A DNA stretch of 64,000 nt from Candidatus Rokuibacteriota bacterium (GTDB taxonomy: Bacteria; Methylomirabilota; Methylomirabilia; Rokubacteriales; CSP1-6): assembly GCA_003221615.1 (NCBI GenBank), contig QHSQ01000140.1, positions 1-64,000 of the forward strand, given 5' to 3'. The notes under the pieces are model-generated. The model did no database searches, was not told the origin of the DNA, and saw only the letters and a program-made list of their open reading frames with translations. Below, piece after piece: positions 47,248-56,289 of this stretch. How positions within the stretch are numbered: position 1 is the first letter of the stretch; each line of letters starts with the position of its first letter. The position numbers were made by a program, and so were the translations under genes.

Positions 47248-48263
47248 CTAGCCGAGCACCCCCTGCGCCCGAAGCTTCTCCACGTCCGCCGCGGACAGCC
47301 CCAGGACTTCGCCCAGCACCTCGGCGGTGTGCTCGCCGGCGAGCGGCGGCGGCGAGGTCGGCGCCGGCGAGGCCGAGAGATGCACGGGACAGCCCGGAAG
47401 CCGGATGCGGCCGCGCGTGGCGTGCTCGATCGTGTGGATCTGGCCGCGCGCGTTCAGGTGCGGGTCCTCCAGGATCTCGCCCGTGTCGAGGATGGCGCCG
47501 CAGGGCACGCCCGCCTTGCCGAGGATCGCCATCACCTCGTGCTTCGTGCGGGCGCCCGTCCACGCGCGGACGATCTCGTTCAGCGAATCGCGATGCTCCC
47601 AGCGCGTCTTCGCGTCCTGATAGCGGGCGTCGGCCAGCAGGTCCTCGCGCCCGATCGCGGTCACGAAGTCGCGCCACATGTCCTGGTTGACGGGCTGCAC
47701 GTAGATGTAGGCGTGGTCGTTGGACCCGCCCGGCGCGCACGGATAGGCCCCGCCGGGGACGCCGCCCACCAGTCCGTTGCCGCGCCGCTCGGCCGGGGAA
47801 AGCCGGTCACGCTCATCACGCCGCCGGTGGCCTGGGCGATCATGTCGAAGCTCTTGTACTCGCTGTACGGGCCGGAGAGCCCGAAGCCCTTGATACGCGC
47901 CACGATGATCCGTGGATTGGTCGCGCGCAGGCGCTCGTAGTCGAGGCCGAGCTTCTCCATCAGGCCGGGCGCGAAGTTCTCGACCACGACGTCGGCCTTC
48001 TCGACCATCTTCAGGAAGAGCGCCCGGCCGTCGGCGTTTTTCAGGTCGATCGTCACGCTGCGCTTGTTCGAGTTGAAGACCAGGAAGAACATCGCGTCGA
48101 GCCCCGGCACTTCCGGCCGGTTGCGGCGCGACTGCTCGCCGCCGGGCGGCTCGATCTTGAGCACGTCGGCGCCCAGCCAGCCGAGGAACTGGGTGCAGGT
48201 GGTGCCGGCTTCGAACTGGGTGAGGTCGAGGACCCGCATGCCGGTCAGCGCGCGTTCGGCCAT
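47248..48263 (-). pseudogene. CaiB/BaiF family CoA-transferase with internal deletion/frameshift
   Basis: N-terminal frame to ...[10 protein letters not shown] (ORF 47661..48263); C-terminal frame from ...[53 protein letters not shown] to 47248; middle segment absent. Confidence 0.8.
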
Positions 48264-48343
48264 GGCTCACTCTCCTGAAGAACGGACGCTTCGAAGGTCC
48301 GCTGCGCGAACAGCGTAGAGGATCGTCGCCCCCTCGTCCATCC

Positions 48344-49798
48344 TCATGCGTAGCCGGGCGGCGGAACGAACGCCTGGAACTCGCGCTCGAGCAGCCGCGC
48401 GAAGGCGAGGCACCTGAGATCGCCGTACTGCGGCCCGACGATCTGCACGCCGACGGGGAGCCCGCCCGGCGTGAAGCCGCACGGCGCGGCGGTCGACGGC
48501 AGATAGAACGCGCCGCTGTAGCCGGCCCAGAACAGATGGTCGGTCACGGGCACGCGCTTGCCGTCGACCATCAGCGTGCGCTCGTAGCGCTCACCCTTCT
48601 GATCGTGCGGGAAGGCCGCCGCGCCGGCGACCGGACACAGGAGCAGGTCGTGGGTCGTGAAGAACTCGGCCCACGCGCGCCGCATACGGTGGCGCGTCTC
48701 GTTCGCCGCGAGCCAGTCGCGATGCGACAGGACCGCGGCGCGCGTGGCGCGCGCATAGTAGCTCTGATCGCCGACCGCGAGGCCGCGCGCGATCGCCGCG
48801 TTCTGCTCGAAGTCCGCGTCGCTCTGGCGGTCGGACGTCGCGGCGCGCAGGAGCCGCGTGTAGACGGCGAACGCCTCGCCGGGATCGATGGCCGGGCGCG
48901 CGCGATCGTCGACCTTCGCCTTCTGCCGGCTCAGAAAGTCGGCCAGGGTCTGGAGCCGGTCCTGCACCTCGCGAGCCACGGCGATGTCGGGCGCGTCGAG
49001 CATCAGGGCCACCTTGAAGTCGCGCAGCCGCCGCTGCCGTGGCGGCGCGAGCCGCAGCTGCCATCCCGCCGCCTCGATCTCGTCGGGGCCGGCCATGACC
49101 GACAGCGCCAGCGCGAGGTCGTCGGCGCTCCGCGCGAGCGGACCCACCACGTCGATGTCGACGGCTGCGGTTTGCCAGGGTAGCGCCTGGCCGCTACGCG
49201 GCACGATGCCCCAGGTCGGCTTGTGGCCATAGACGCCGCAGAAGTGGGCCGGGTTGCGGATCGACGAGCCGATGTCGCTCCCGGCCTCGAGCCCGGTGAG
49301 CCCGGCCGCGAGCGCCGTCGCGGAGCCGCCCGAGGATCCGCCGGGCGCGCGCGCGACGTCCCACGGGTTGTTCGTGGTGCCGTAGATCGTGTTGTAGCTC
49401 TGCCAGTCGGCGAGGAAGAGCGGCACGTTGGTCTTGCCGAAGAGCACGACGCCGGCGTCGAGCAGGCGGTCGACGGCGACCGCGTTCTTCGTCGCGACGT
49501 TCCTGGCGTAGGCCGGCACGCCCCACGTGGTCGGCAGGCCCGCGACGTCATAGGACTCCTTGATCGTCATGGGCACCCCGTGCAGAGGCCCCCATATCTG
49601 GCGGCGGGCCAGCGCCCGATCCGCCGCACGGGCGCGCGTGCGCGCGCGGTCGAAATCGCGCACGACGACGGCGTTCAGCGCACCGTCGTACTTCTCGACG
49701 CGCGCGAGATACAGGTCCAGCAGCTCGAGGCAGCCGAGCTTCCTCTTCTTGATATCGGCGGCGAGCTGCCTGGCGGAGCGGAAGGGGATCTCGAGCAT
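48344..49798 (-). CDS. amidase (amidase signature family)
   Basis: GPLHGVPMTIKESYDVAGLPTTWG; APGGSSGGSATALAAGLTGLEAGSDIGSSIRNPAHFCGVYGHK; start MLEIPFRSA at 49798. Confidence 0.95.
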   Translation of the reverse strand: MLEIPFRSARQLAADIKKRKLGCLELLDLYLARVEKYDGALNAVVVRDFDRARTRARAADRALARRQIWGPLHGVPMTIKESYDVAGLPTTWGVPAYARNVATKNAVAVDRLLDAGVVLFGKTNVPLFLADWQSYNTIYGTTNNPWDVARAPGGSSGGSATALAAGLTGLEAGSDIGSSIRNPAHFCGVYGHKPTWGIVPRSGQALPWQTAAVDIDVVGPLARSADDLALALSVMAGPDEIEAAGWQLRLAPPRQRRLRDFKVALMLDAPDIAVAREVQDRLQTLADFLSRQKAKVDDRARPAIDPGEAFAVYTRLLRAATSDRQSDADFEQNAAIARGLAVGDQSYYARATRAAVLSHRDWLAANETRHRMRRAWAEFFTTHDLLLCPVAGAAAFPHDQKGERYERTLMVDGKRVPVTDHLFWAGYSGAFYLPSTAAPCGFTPGGLPVGVQIVGPQYGDLRCLAFARLLEREFQAFVPPPGYA

Positions 49799-49859
49799 GG
49801 CCGGCCTCCTGCGCGGTCTCCAGAGACCACTGAGCGCGATGGAAGTATACTGTTCGCCC

Positions 49860-50606
49860 ATGGCCGAATCGACCCCGCCGCATCCTGTCCTGGAGGCGTA
49901 TTACTCGGTCGCGGCCGACCGGCAGTCGTTCGTCGGCGAGCTGTTCGACGGCGCCGCCCGGCACTACAACCACATCGGCCGGATGCTCGACCTGGGCTCA
50001 GGCCCAATGTATCGGCGCCAGGCTCTCCAGCGGGCCGGCCTGCGCCGGGGCATGCGCCTCCTCGACGTCGCGACCGGCACCGGTCTGGTCGCGCGGGGGG
50101 CGGTCGAGATCCTGGGCGACCCCCGGGGCGTGGTGGGCGTCGATCCGAGCGGCGGCATGCTGCGCGAGGCGCGCACCGCGCTCTCGGGGCCGCTCGTGCG
50201 GGGCCGGGGCGAAGCGCTGCCGTTCCGCGAAGATACCTTCGACATGCTCAGCATGGGCTTCGCCTTGCGCCATGTCCCGGATCTCGAGATCGCCTTCTCG
50301 GAGTACCGCCGCGTCCTGAAGCCGGGCGGCCGCGTTCTCCTTCTCGAGGTGTCTCGGCCGGCATCGCGGGTCTCTCGTTGGCTCATGCAGACCCACTTCC
50401 AGCGCGTGCTGCCGATGCTGACGCGTCTGAGCACAGGGAGCGAGCCGGCTGAGCTCCTGATGAAGTACTACTGGGACACGATCGACCGCTGCGTGGCGCC
50501 CGAGACGATCCTCGGCGTCTTGCGGCGCAACGGGTTCGTCGGAGTGGAACGGCGAGTGTTCTTCGGATTTCTCAGCGAGTACGTCGCGGTCAAGCCCGAC
50601 AGATAA
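49860..50606 (+). CDS. UbiE/COQ5-like SAM-dependent methyltransferase
   Basis: MRLLDVATGTGLVARGAVEILG, GFALRHVPDLEIAFSEYRRVLKPGGRVLLLEVSRP. Confidence 0.92.
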   Translation: MAESTPPHPVLEAYYSVAADRQSFVGELFDGAARHYNHIGRMLDLGSGPMYRRQALQRAGLRRGMRLLDVATGTGLVARGAVEILGDPRGVVGVDPSGGMLREARTALSGPLVRGRGEALPFREDTFDMLSMGFALRHVPDLEIAFSEYRRVLKPGGRVLLLEVSRPASRVSRWLMQTHFQRVLPMLTRLSTGSEPAELLMKYYWDTIDRCVAPETILGVLRRNGFVGVERRVFFGFLSEYVAVKPDR

Positions 50607-50633
50607 GCGCCGTCATCCCACCGAGCCCGCCCG

Positions 50634-51917
50634 TCACCGGATGGCGAGGTCCGTCGGCTTGACGCCGCGTAAGCCGTAGCGTCCGAGGAAACGCAGGAGG
50701 CCTCGGCTGTAGCGGGACGTCGTCGCGGCGCCGCTGGCCAAGAGGCCGACGTGCCGCGCGATGTGCTGCTGCATGGCTCGCTTGAGCAATCCCGGGTTTG
50801 CCGGCATCCACGAGCGCCCGGCCTGGATCAGCGCCGCCAGCCGTCCATCGTAGAGATAGGCCACCAGCTCGAGCCACGCCGACAGCATCTCATTCTGCGT
50901 CGCGGCGTACGAGGTCAGCACCGAATCGAGCTCGGTCGGCGACGGAATCTCGCGCCGGCGCAACCAGGGTGCGAGGGCATCCGCGAGCTGCTCGGCGGAC
51001 CTGAGCGCCAGGAACACGCCCGGCGACAGCATCGGATCGACGAAGCCGAATGCGTCGCCGACCATCACCCAGCCGCTCCCGTGGCCACGCTCGGAGATCA
51101 GCTGGTAGTTGGCGTAGGTCGCCACGTCCGTCACCCGGCGTCCGCTGCCGACGATGAACGTGAGCCCGGGGTCGGCCGCGATCGCGCGCTCGAGCCGCTC
51201 TTCCGGCGTCCGCCCGAGCTTCGCCGCGTCGTCCTGGCCAAGCACGATGCCGATGGAGAGCCGCTCCTGGAGTGGAATACACCAGCTCCAGCCCGCCTCG
51301 CCGCGGGCGATCCGCACCTGGCCAGGCGCGTCGTCCCAGCTGAAGCCCTCGAAGTGCGCGAAGTGCGCGACGTCCTTGCGGGGCCCGAGCCGCGCGGCAA
51401 TCCCGAGCGCGCGGGCCGCGAGGCGCGCGCGTCCGGTGGCATCGACGATCAGATCGGGCTGACCCGAGAGGCCCGGTGCTGCCGCGATCGCCTCGGGGGC
51501 GAGCCGCAGCTCGGCGCCCGTTTCACCCGAGGTGTTCGGCTCGAGCTGGACCCGGGTGGTCACGTAGTCGACGCCGGAGGCGATCGCCTTGGCGAGCAGC
51601 GCGTCGTCGAAATGCGGGCGGGGGACGTTGTAGGCGTACGGGAAGACCGAGGGCGCGAAGCGATTGAACGTCACGCTCACCCGGTCCGCGTGAGACCAGA
51701 TGAACGAGACGCCGGGCTTGACGCGGCTGAAGCTCGCGGTCTCCTTTTCGAGGTCGAGTCGCTGGAGGATCGGCACCACAGCCGGAACGAGTGATTCGCC
51801 GACGAGCAGCGCGGGACGGCGCCCGTCGTCGAAGAGCGTCACGTCCGCGCCCTCGCGAGCGAGCAGGATCGCCAGCGCGGAGCCCGAGGGCCCGGCGCCG
51901 ACGATCGCGATCCGCAT
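50634..51917 (-). CDS. FAD-dependent oxidoreductase, flavin-dependent halogenase-like
   Basis: MRIAIVGAGPSGSALAILLAREGADVTLFDD; GESLVPAVVPIL; GWSWCIPL matches halogenase WxWxIP; GDAFGFVDPMLSPGVFLAL. Alternative start ATG 51965. Confidence 0.85.
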   Translation of the reverse strand: MRIAIVGAGPSGSALAILLAREGADVTLFDDGRRPALLVGESLVPAVVPILQRLDLEKETASFSRVKPGVSFIWSHADRVSVTFNRFAPSVFPYAYNVPRPHFDDALLAKAIASGVDYVTTRVQLEPNTSGETGAELRLAPEAIAAAPGLSGQPDLIVDATGRARLAARALGIAARLGPRKDVAHFAHFEGFSWDDAPGQVRIARGEAGWSWCIPLQERLSIGIVLGQDDAAKLGRTPEERLERAIAADPGLTFIVGSGRRVTDVATYANYQLISERGHGSGWVMVGDAFGFVDPMLSPGVFLALRSAEQLADALAPWLRRREIPSPTELDSVLTSYAATQNEMLSAWLELVAYLYDGRLAALIQAGRSWMPANPGLLKRAMQQHIARHVGLLASGAATTSRYSRGLLRFLGRYGLRGVKPTDLAIR

Positions 51918-51946
51918 GCGTCGAGGTCCGCCGACGCCGCCGGATT

Positions 51947-53272
51947 TCAATTCGCCGCGCTCCATCCCATTCCCTCGCGAATGACCTCGACGATCCTTGC
52001 CGCCTCGGCCTCGGTCACGACGCCCTCGATCCAGGACACGACCAGATTGCTCCGCCCCCCACAGCGATTGAAGAATACGCCGATTCCCGGCCGCGGGGGA
52101 ACGACCGGTACGTGATAGGCGTTCACGACTTTGCGTCCGAAACACTCGGCGAGCGCGGCGGGCCAGTCCGCGAGGTCGGCGCAGTTGAAGGAGAAGAGCT
52201 CTCCGCTTTCCGTCCACGGCAGCACGCGGAGCATCCGCGAGAGCGGCTGGTACTGGAGGAACTCCATGGCCACTTCGTTGGCCTCGATCTGTCCGTCGCG
52301 GACGGCGTCGGCCATCTGGCGACGCAGCGCCCGCGCCAGCCCGGGCACGTCCGCGGTATCGGATGGCGTGAACCGCGCGAAGTGGAACCCGAGCTGATTG
52401 CCGAAGGTCGCGCCCAGCTCTCCCTTCGGGCGCATGTCGACGGAGATCGGAAGCAGACAGGGCACCTCTGCGAGGTCTCGCCGGCGCCAGAGCTCGGTCA
52501 TCGCCTTGCCGACCAGGGCCACGCGCCAGCAGATCTCCCGCGTGGCGCGCGGGTCAGTCGATGGGGGAGCGACGAAGCTCTCGTGCTTGAAGCACGCCCG
52601 ACCCGGCGGTACGGGTGGACCGCCCGGCGAGACCGGCGGCACCGGCGCGAGCGTTCGAAGATATTTCAGGCTCGCCCCCGCGATGCGGCCGCGCTCGAGG
52701 AGCCGGCGCGGAGCCCGATCGGGCACGAAGGTCGGCGGCGCGTCGCCCCAGGGCATCGCGCCCTCGTGACGGTCGAGATGGTTGAGGTGCGTCAGCAAGT
52801 TCTCTCCGCCCCGAGCGTCCATGAGGGGATGAAACCACGTCAACACCAGCAAGCTCGTCGGGCTCGGCCGCGCGGATTCGTCGTCGACGAGCAGCACGCG
52901 GAGCGGCGCCTCGCGTCTCGGCTCGATGCCGAGATTGAGCTCGCTCGCCAGCTCTGTGTGGAGCTGATCGCGCGCGGTGATCGTCGCCCGGCGCAGCGGC
53001 GGGCGGCTCAGGGTATTGCGCGAGCCCGCCGCCCAGTGAAGCTTGCCCCACGGAAACGGACGGCGCAGCCGAGCCGCTGGCCAGGGGCAGACGTCGAGAA
53101 ACCGGTCCCACGCGCGAGTGATGCGCTCGGCATCGATGGGGCCATCGCACTCGACCACGAGCATGGTGTTGTGGTCGAGCCCAACGCCCTTCCAGCGCGG
53201 GTGGCGCGCCAACAGCACGAGATCGGCGCCGCGCAGCGGTAGTCGGCGCACGTCTCGCTTCAGGGCGGCCAC
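51947..53272 (-). CDS. acyltransferase/condensation-like (CoA-dependent acyltransferase superfamily) protein
   Basis: WFHPLMDARGGENLLTHL resembles HHxxxDG; ISVDMRPKGELGATFGNQLGFHF. GTG 53272 preferred; the 53359 start would run into the repeat array. Confidence 0.7.
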   Translation of the reverse strand: MAALKRDVRRLPLRGADLVLLARHPRWKGVGLDHNTMLVVECDGPIDAERITRAWDRFLDVCPWPAARLRRPFPWGKLHWAAGSRNTLSRPPLRRATITARDQLHTELASELNLGIEPRREAPLRVLLVDDESARPSPTSLLVLTWFHPLMDARGGENLLTHLNHLDRHEGAMPWGDAPPTFVPDRAPRRLLERGRIAGASLKYLRTLAPVPPVSPGGPPVPPGRACFKHESFVAPPSTDPRATREICWRVALVGKAMTELWRRRDLAEVPCLLPISVDMRPKGELGATFGNQLGFHFARFTPSDTADVPGLARALRRQMADAVRDGQIEANEVAMEFLQYQPLSRMLRVLPWTESGELFSFNCADLADWPAALAECFGRKVVNAYHVPVVPPRPGIGVFFNRCGGRSNLVVSWIEGVVTEAEAARIVEVIREGMGWSAAN

Positions 53273-53300
53273 GTGATTTCGTCCAGCGGATCGTCTCCGA

Positions 53301-53489
53301 TTCAGAGGCGCGCCTCGGCCGGCGGGGGCCCCAGCCCCGCGACGGCCTGCGACGCGCACCAGGTTCAGAGGCGCGCCTCGGCCGGCGGGGGCCCAGCCCC
53401 GCGACGGCCTGCGACGCGCACCAGGTTCAGAGGCGCGCCTCGGCCGGCGGGGCCCCAGCCCCGCGACGGCCTGCGGCGCGCACTACAGG
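53301..53489 (-). repeat. leader hairpin repeat, three tandem ~63 bp units
   Basis: 53301-53363, 53364-53425, 53426-53489; each TTCAGAGGCGCGCCTCGGCCGGCGGGG(G)(C)CCCAGCCCCGCGACGGCCTGCGRCGCGCAC...AGG. Confidence 0.95.
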
Positions 53490-53595
53490 TCGTCGTATCG
53501 GCCAGGACTCTGACGCGGCTCTGCGGGCATGTCAAGCGACCCGACCGAGCGCTGGTACACTCTGCGCCGAGCAAACCGATCTCAAGGAGCGCGCG

Positions 53596-54594
53596 ATGGG
53601 TGACGTGGGCCTCATGGGCATGCACGTGCCAGGCATGTCGTGGCGGGAGATGCGGGAGGCGGCGGTCCTGGCCGAGGAGCTCGGCTACAGCTGCCTCACG
53701 ATGGGCGAGTCGTGGGGCGAAGACGCGCTGACGTCCCTGGCTCAGCTCGCGGCCGCGACCTCGCGCGTCCGCATCGGGACCAGCATCGTGCCGGTCTTCG
53801 CGCGCTCGCCGGCGAATCTCGCGATGACGGCGCTGAACATGGACCGCATGACCGGCGGGCGGTTTTTCCTGGGCCTCGGCACCAGCGGCCGTCTCGTGAT
53901 CGAGGACTTTCACGGCGAGAACTTCGCCAAGCCGCTGACGCGGATGCGCGAATACATCGACATCATCCGCAAGGCCGCGCGCGGCGAGCGGCTCGACCAC
54001 GACGGCGAGTTTTTCCACACCAAGCGCTTCCAGCTCCGCTTCACGCCGCACCGGGCGAGCCTGCCCATCTACATCGCCGCGCTGAGCCCGCCGAGCCTGC
54101 GGCTCACCGGTGAGCTCGCCGACGGCTGGCTGCCGATCTTCCTGGCACCCTCGCGCATGGCGGCCGCCGTGGTGGAGCTGAAAGCCGGTGCTGCGGCCGC
54201 GGGCCGGAGCCTTCGCGACATCGCCATCTCGCCGCAGGTGTCGATCTACGTCAGCGACGATGTGGCGGCGGCTCGCGACCGCGAGCGGCCGCACATCGCC
54301 TTCTACATCGGCGGCATGGGCGTGTTCTATCACCAGTACATGCACCGCATCGGCTTCGGCGCCGACGCCGACCGCGTGCGCGAGGCGTTTCAGGCGCGCC
54401 AGCGCGACCGGGCTGCGGAGCTGGTCACCGACGAGATGGTCGACGCGATGACGATCCTCGGCACGCCCAAGCAGTGCCACGATCAGATCCAGCGGTTCTT
54501 CGATGCCGGCGTGCAGGAGGTCAGGCTCGTCTTCAATGAGCCGAACAAAGACGCCTATCTGAAGGCGCTTCGGGCGGTCGCGCCCCGCGGCTAG
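53596..54594 (+). CDS. LLM class oxidoreductase
   Basis: AAATSRVRIGTSIVPVFARSPANLAMTALNMDRMTGGRFFLGLGTSG. Confidence 0.93.
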   Translation: MGDVGLMGMHVPGMSWREMREAAVLAEELGYSCLTMGESWGEDALTSLAQLAAATSRVRIGTSIVPVFARSPANLAMTALNMDRMTGGRFFLGLGTSGRLVIEDFHGENFAKPLTRMREYIDIIRKAARGERLDHDGEFFHTKRFQLRFTPHRASLPIYIAALSPPSLRLTGELADGWLPIFLAPSRMAAAVVELKAGAAAAGRSLRDIAISPQVSIYVSDDVAAARDRERPHIAFYIGGMGVFYHQYMHRIGFGADADRVREAFQARQRDRAAELVTDEMVDAMTILGTPKQCHDQIQRFFDAGVQEVRLVFNEPNKDAYLKALRAVAPRG

Positions 54595-54780
54595 GGCAGT
54601 CCAGGTACGGGATTTCCCTGGTGTTGAGTCGGGGGAGATCCCTGATTGGCGGGTAAGCGCGACCTCGCTAGCATTTGCGAGATGATAAAGGCGCCCGTGC
54701 GTGAAGATGCGGATCTACCCCGGGGTGCGTATGGCTCCGATGCCGACCGCACTCTCCCGGACAAGGAGAGGTCTGGTATC

Positions 54781-55479
54781 GTGGGCCGTTCCGAGAGCCG
54801 TTCGATGGGCGATCGTGTCAGCGCGGCCATCGATCAGGGCGGTGTGCCGCAGCTCTTGCGGCGTGGCCTGAACCGGCTGACGTCGCCGTGGGTCGAGTTC
54901 GGCAGCGTGACTTTTTTTCGGCGGCGGTTGGACGGGGGGCCCGAAGTGGCCCGGGCCCGGGCGGGGCTCTCGGTGCTCCATGCCTCGCTCGCCGATATTG
55001 CGCTGGTGCTGGAAGTTTCCGACCCGCGTCGAACACCCGGGATGGTGCAAGAGCGGCTGCGCCGCGGCGATCTGTGCTTTCTCGCGCTGGATGCGGCGGG
55101 CCGCCCCGTCCACTCCGGCTGGGCGACGACGCAGGGTGCGCATGTCCCGGAGCTGGAGCGCGACGTCGTGTTGCGGCGGGATGAAGCGTACCTGTACGAT
55201 GCCTTCACCCCGCCGATGCGGCGCGGTAACGGAGCCTTCGGCTTCGTCCTCGATCATCTCTTCGCCGCGCTCCAGGAGCGGGGCGCGCGCGTCGTGTATT
55301 CGTACGTCCGCAGCGATGATCCCAAGGGCCAGCGCGCGGCCTGCGTGCGACTGCGTCCGGTCGGCACCCTCGCCTACGTTCGCCTGTACGGTCGAGCGCC
55401 ACTGGTATACGGCAGGTCGAGGGGTGCGATGCCCACGCTCATCAGGGGCGTCGTCGGGAATGCGCAGCCGCCCGGATGA
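54781..55479 (+). CDS. GNAT-like acetyltransferase
   Basis: RRDEAYLYDAFTPPMRRGNGAFGFVLDHLFAALQERGARVVYSYVRSDDPKGQRAACVRLRPVGTLAYVRLYG; GTG 54781 has GGAGAGG upstream; ATG 54805 alternative. Confidence 0.65.
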   Translation: MGRSESRSMGDRVSAAIDQGGVPQLLRRGLNRLTSPWVEFGSVTFFRRRLDGGPEVARARAGLSVLHASLADIALVLEVSDPRRTPGMVQERLRRGDLCFLALDAAGRPVHSGWATTQGAHVPELERDVVLRRDEAYLYDAFTPPMRRGNGAFGFVLDHLFAALQERGARVVYSYVRSDDPKGQRAACVRLRPVGTLAYVRLYGRAPLVYGRSRGAMPTLIRGVVGNAQPPG

Positions 55480-55513
55480 ACACCCTCTTCTAGCCCCGAC
55501 GGGAAGGCAAGGC

Positions 55514-56243
55514 TACGTCTCCCACGCGCCCGCGCAGCGTCAGACTCCTGTTCTTCAATCTGGCCCTGGCGCTGGTCGCCGCCTCGATCCCTTGCCTGGC
55601 GGCCGAGGCCGTCCTTCGCCTGCTCGCGTTCCCATCGAACACGCCGGGGCTACCCTCCACGAGCTGGCGCAACTCAAGGAGCTCGGCCTGGCGTTCCACC
55701 CAGACGTGGTCGTGGTCGGCTTTTTCTACAACGACGTCGAGCTCTCGACCGCGCAGGGCCGTCGGCTCGCGCGGACGATCCCGGCCGCCGCCGGACCGCC
55801 CTCTCTTCCCCGTCGGGTGTGGTCGGACGTCGACGCCGGCGTCAGCGCCATGCAGCATCGGTCCCTCCTCTACGCGTGGGTCGCCTCGCACCTGGGCGCG
55901 GCGATCCGGCAGTTGGGCGCCAAGGGATTCGGGCAGGTAGGGAAGATCAACGATCAGTATGTCGACACCAATCAGAACTGGCAGCTGACGCGGGCGGCGC
56001 TCCTCGAGATGAAGCGCCTGTGCGAGCAGCGCGACATCCGGGCTTCTGTCGGGCTCAGTCGATCACGTGCCTGGACCTGCTCACGGCCTTCTGGGGTCTG
56101 GACGGGACGAAGTTCTGGATCTCGCCGACCGACGGGCATCCGGATGCCCGTGGCCACCGCATCATCGCCGAAGCCCTCGCCAGGTTCCTGGTCCCGCTGC
56201 TCCGGCCACGCTCGGTCGGCGTCCCGCCCTACGCAGCGCGCTG
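55514..56243 (+). pseudogene. SGNH/GDSL-type hydrolase remnant with two internal deletions
   Basis: Frame 1 TM anchor VRLLFFNLALALVAASIPCLAAEAVLRLLAFPSN; frame 2 ELAQLKELGLAFHPDVVVVGFFYNDVELS...MKRLCEQRDI; frame 3 FCRAQSITCLDLLTAFWGLDGTKFWISPTDGHPDARGHRIIAEALARFL; no GDS motif or intact start. Confidence 0.75.
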
Positions 56244-56289
56244 AGGCCGCCCCCTCCACGCCTCTCGGCGCCCACGGAGGGACGGATCC

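Noticed and set aside
51791-53242. 483 aa plus-strand ORF
   Set aside because: Antisense to the acyltransferase; Arg/Ala/Gly-rich shadow frame without family motifs.
53273-53359. Extended N-terminus of the acyltransferase (start at 53359)
   Set aside because: It would be encoded by the hairpin repeat; a GTG at 53272 gives a sensible start.
53301-53489. Repeat array as a CRISPR
   Set aside because: Units are directly contiguous with no unique spacers, the repeat is GC-rich and palindromic, only three units, and no cas genes.
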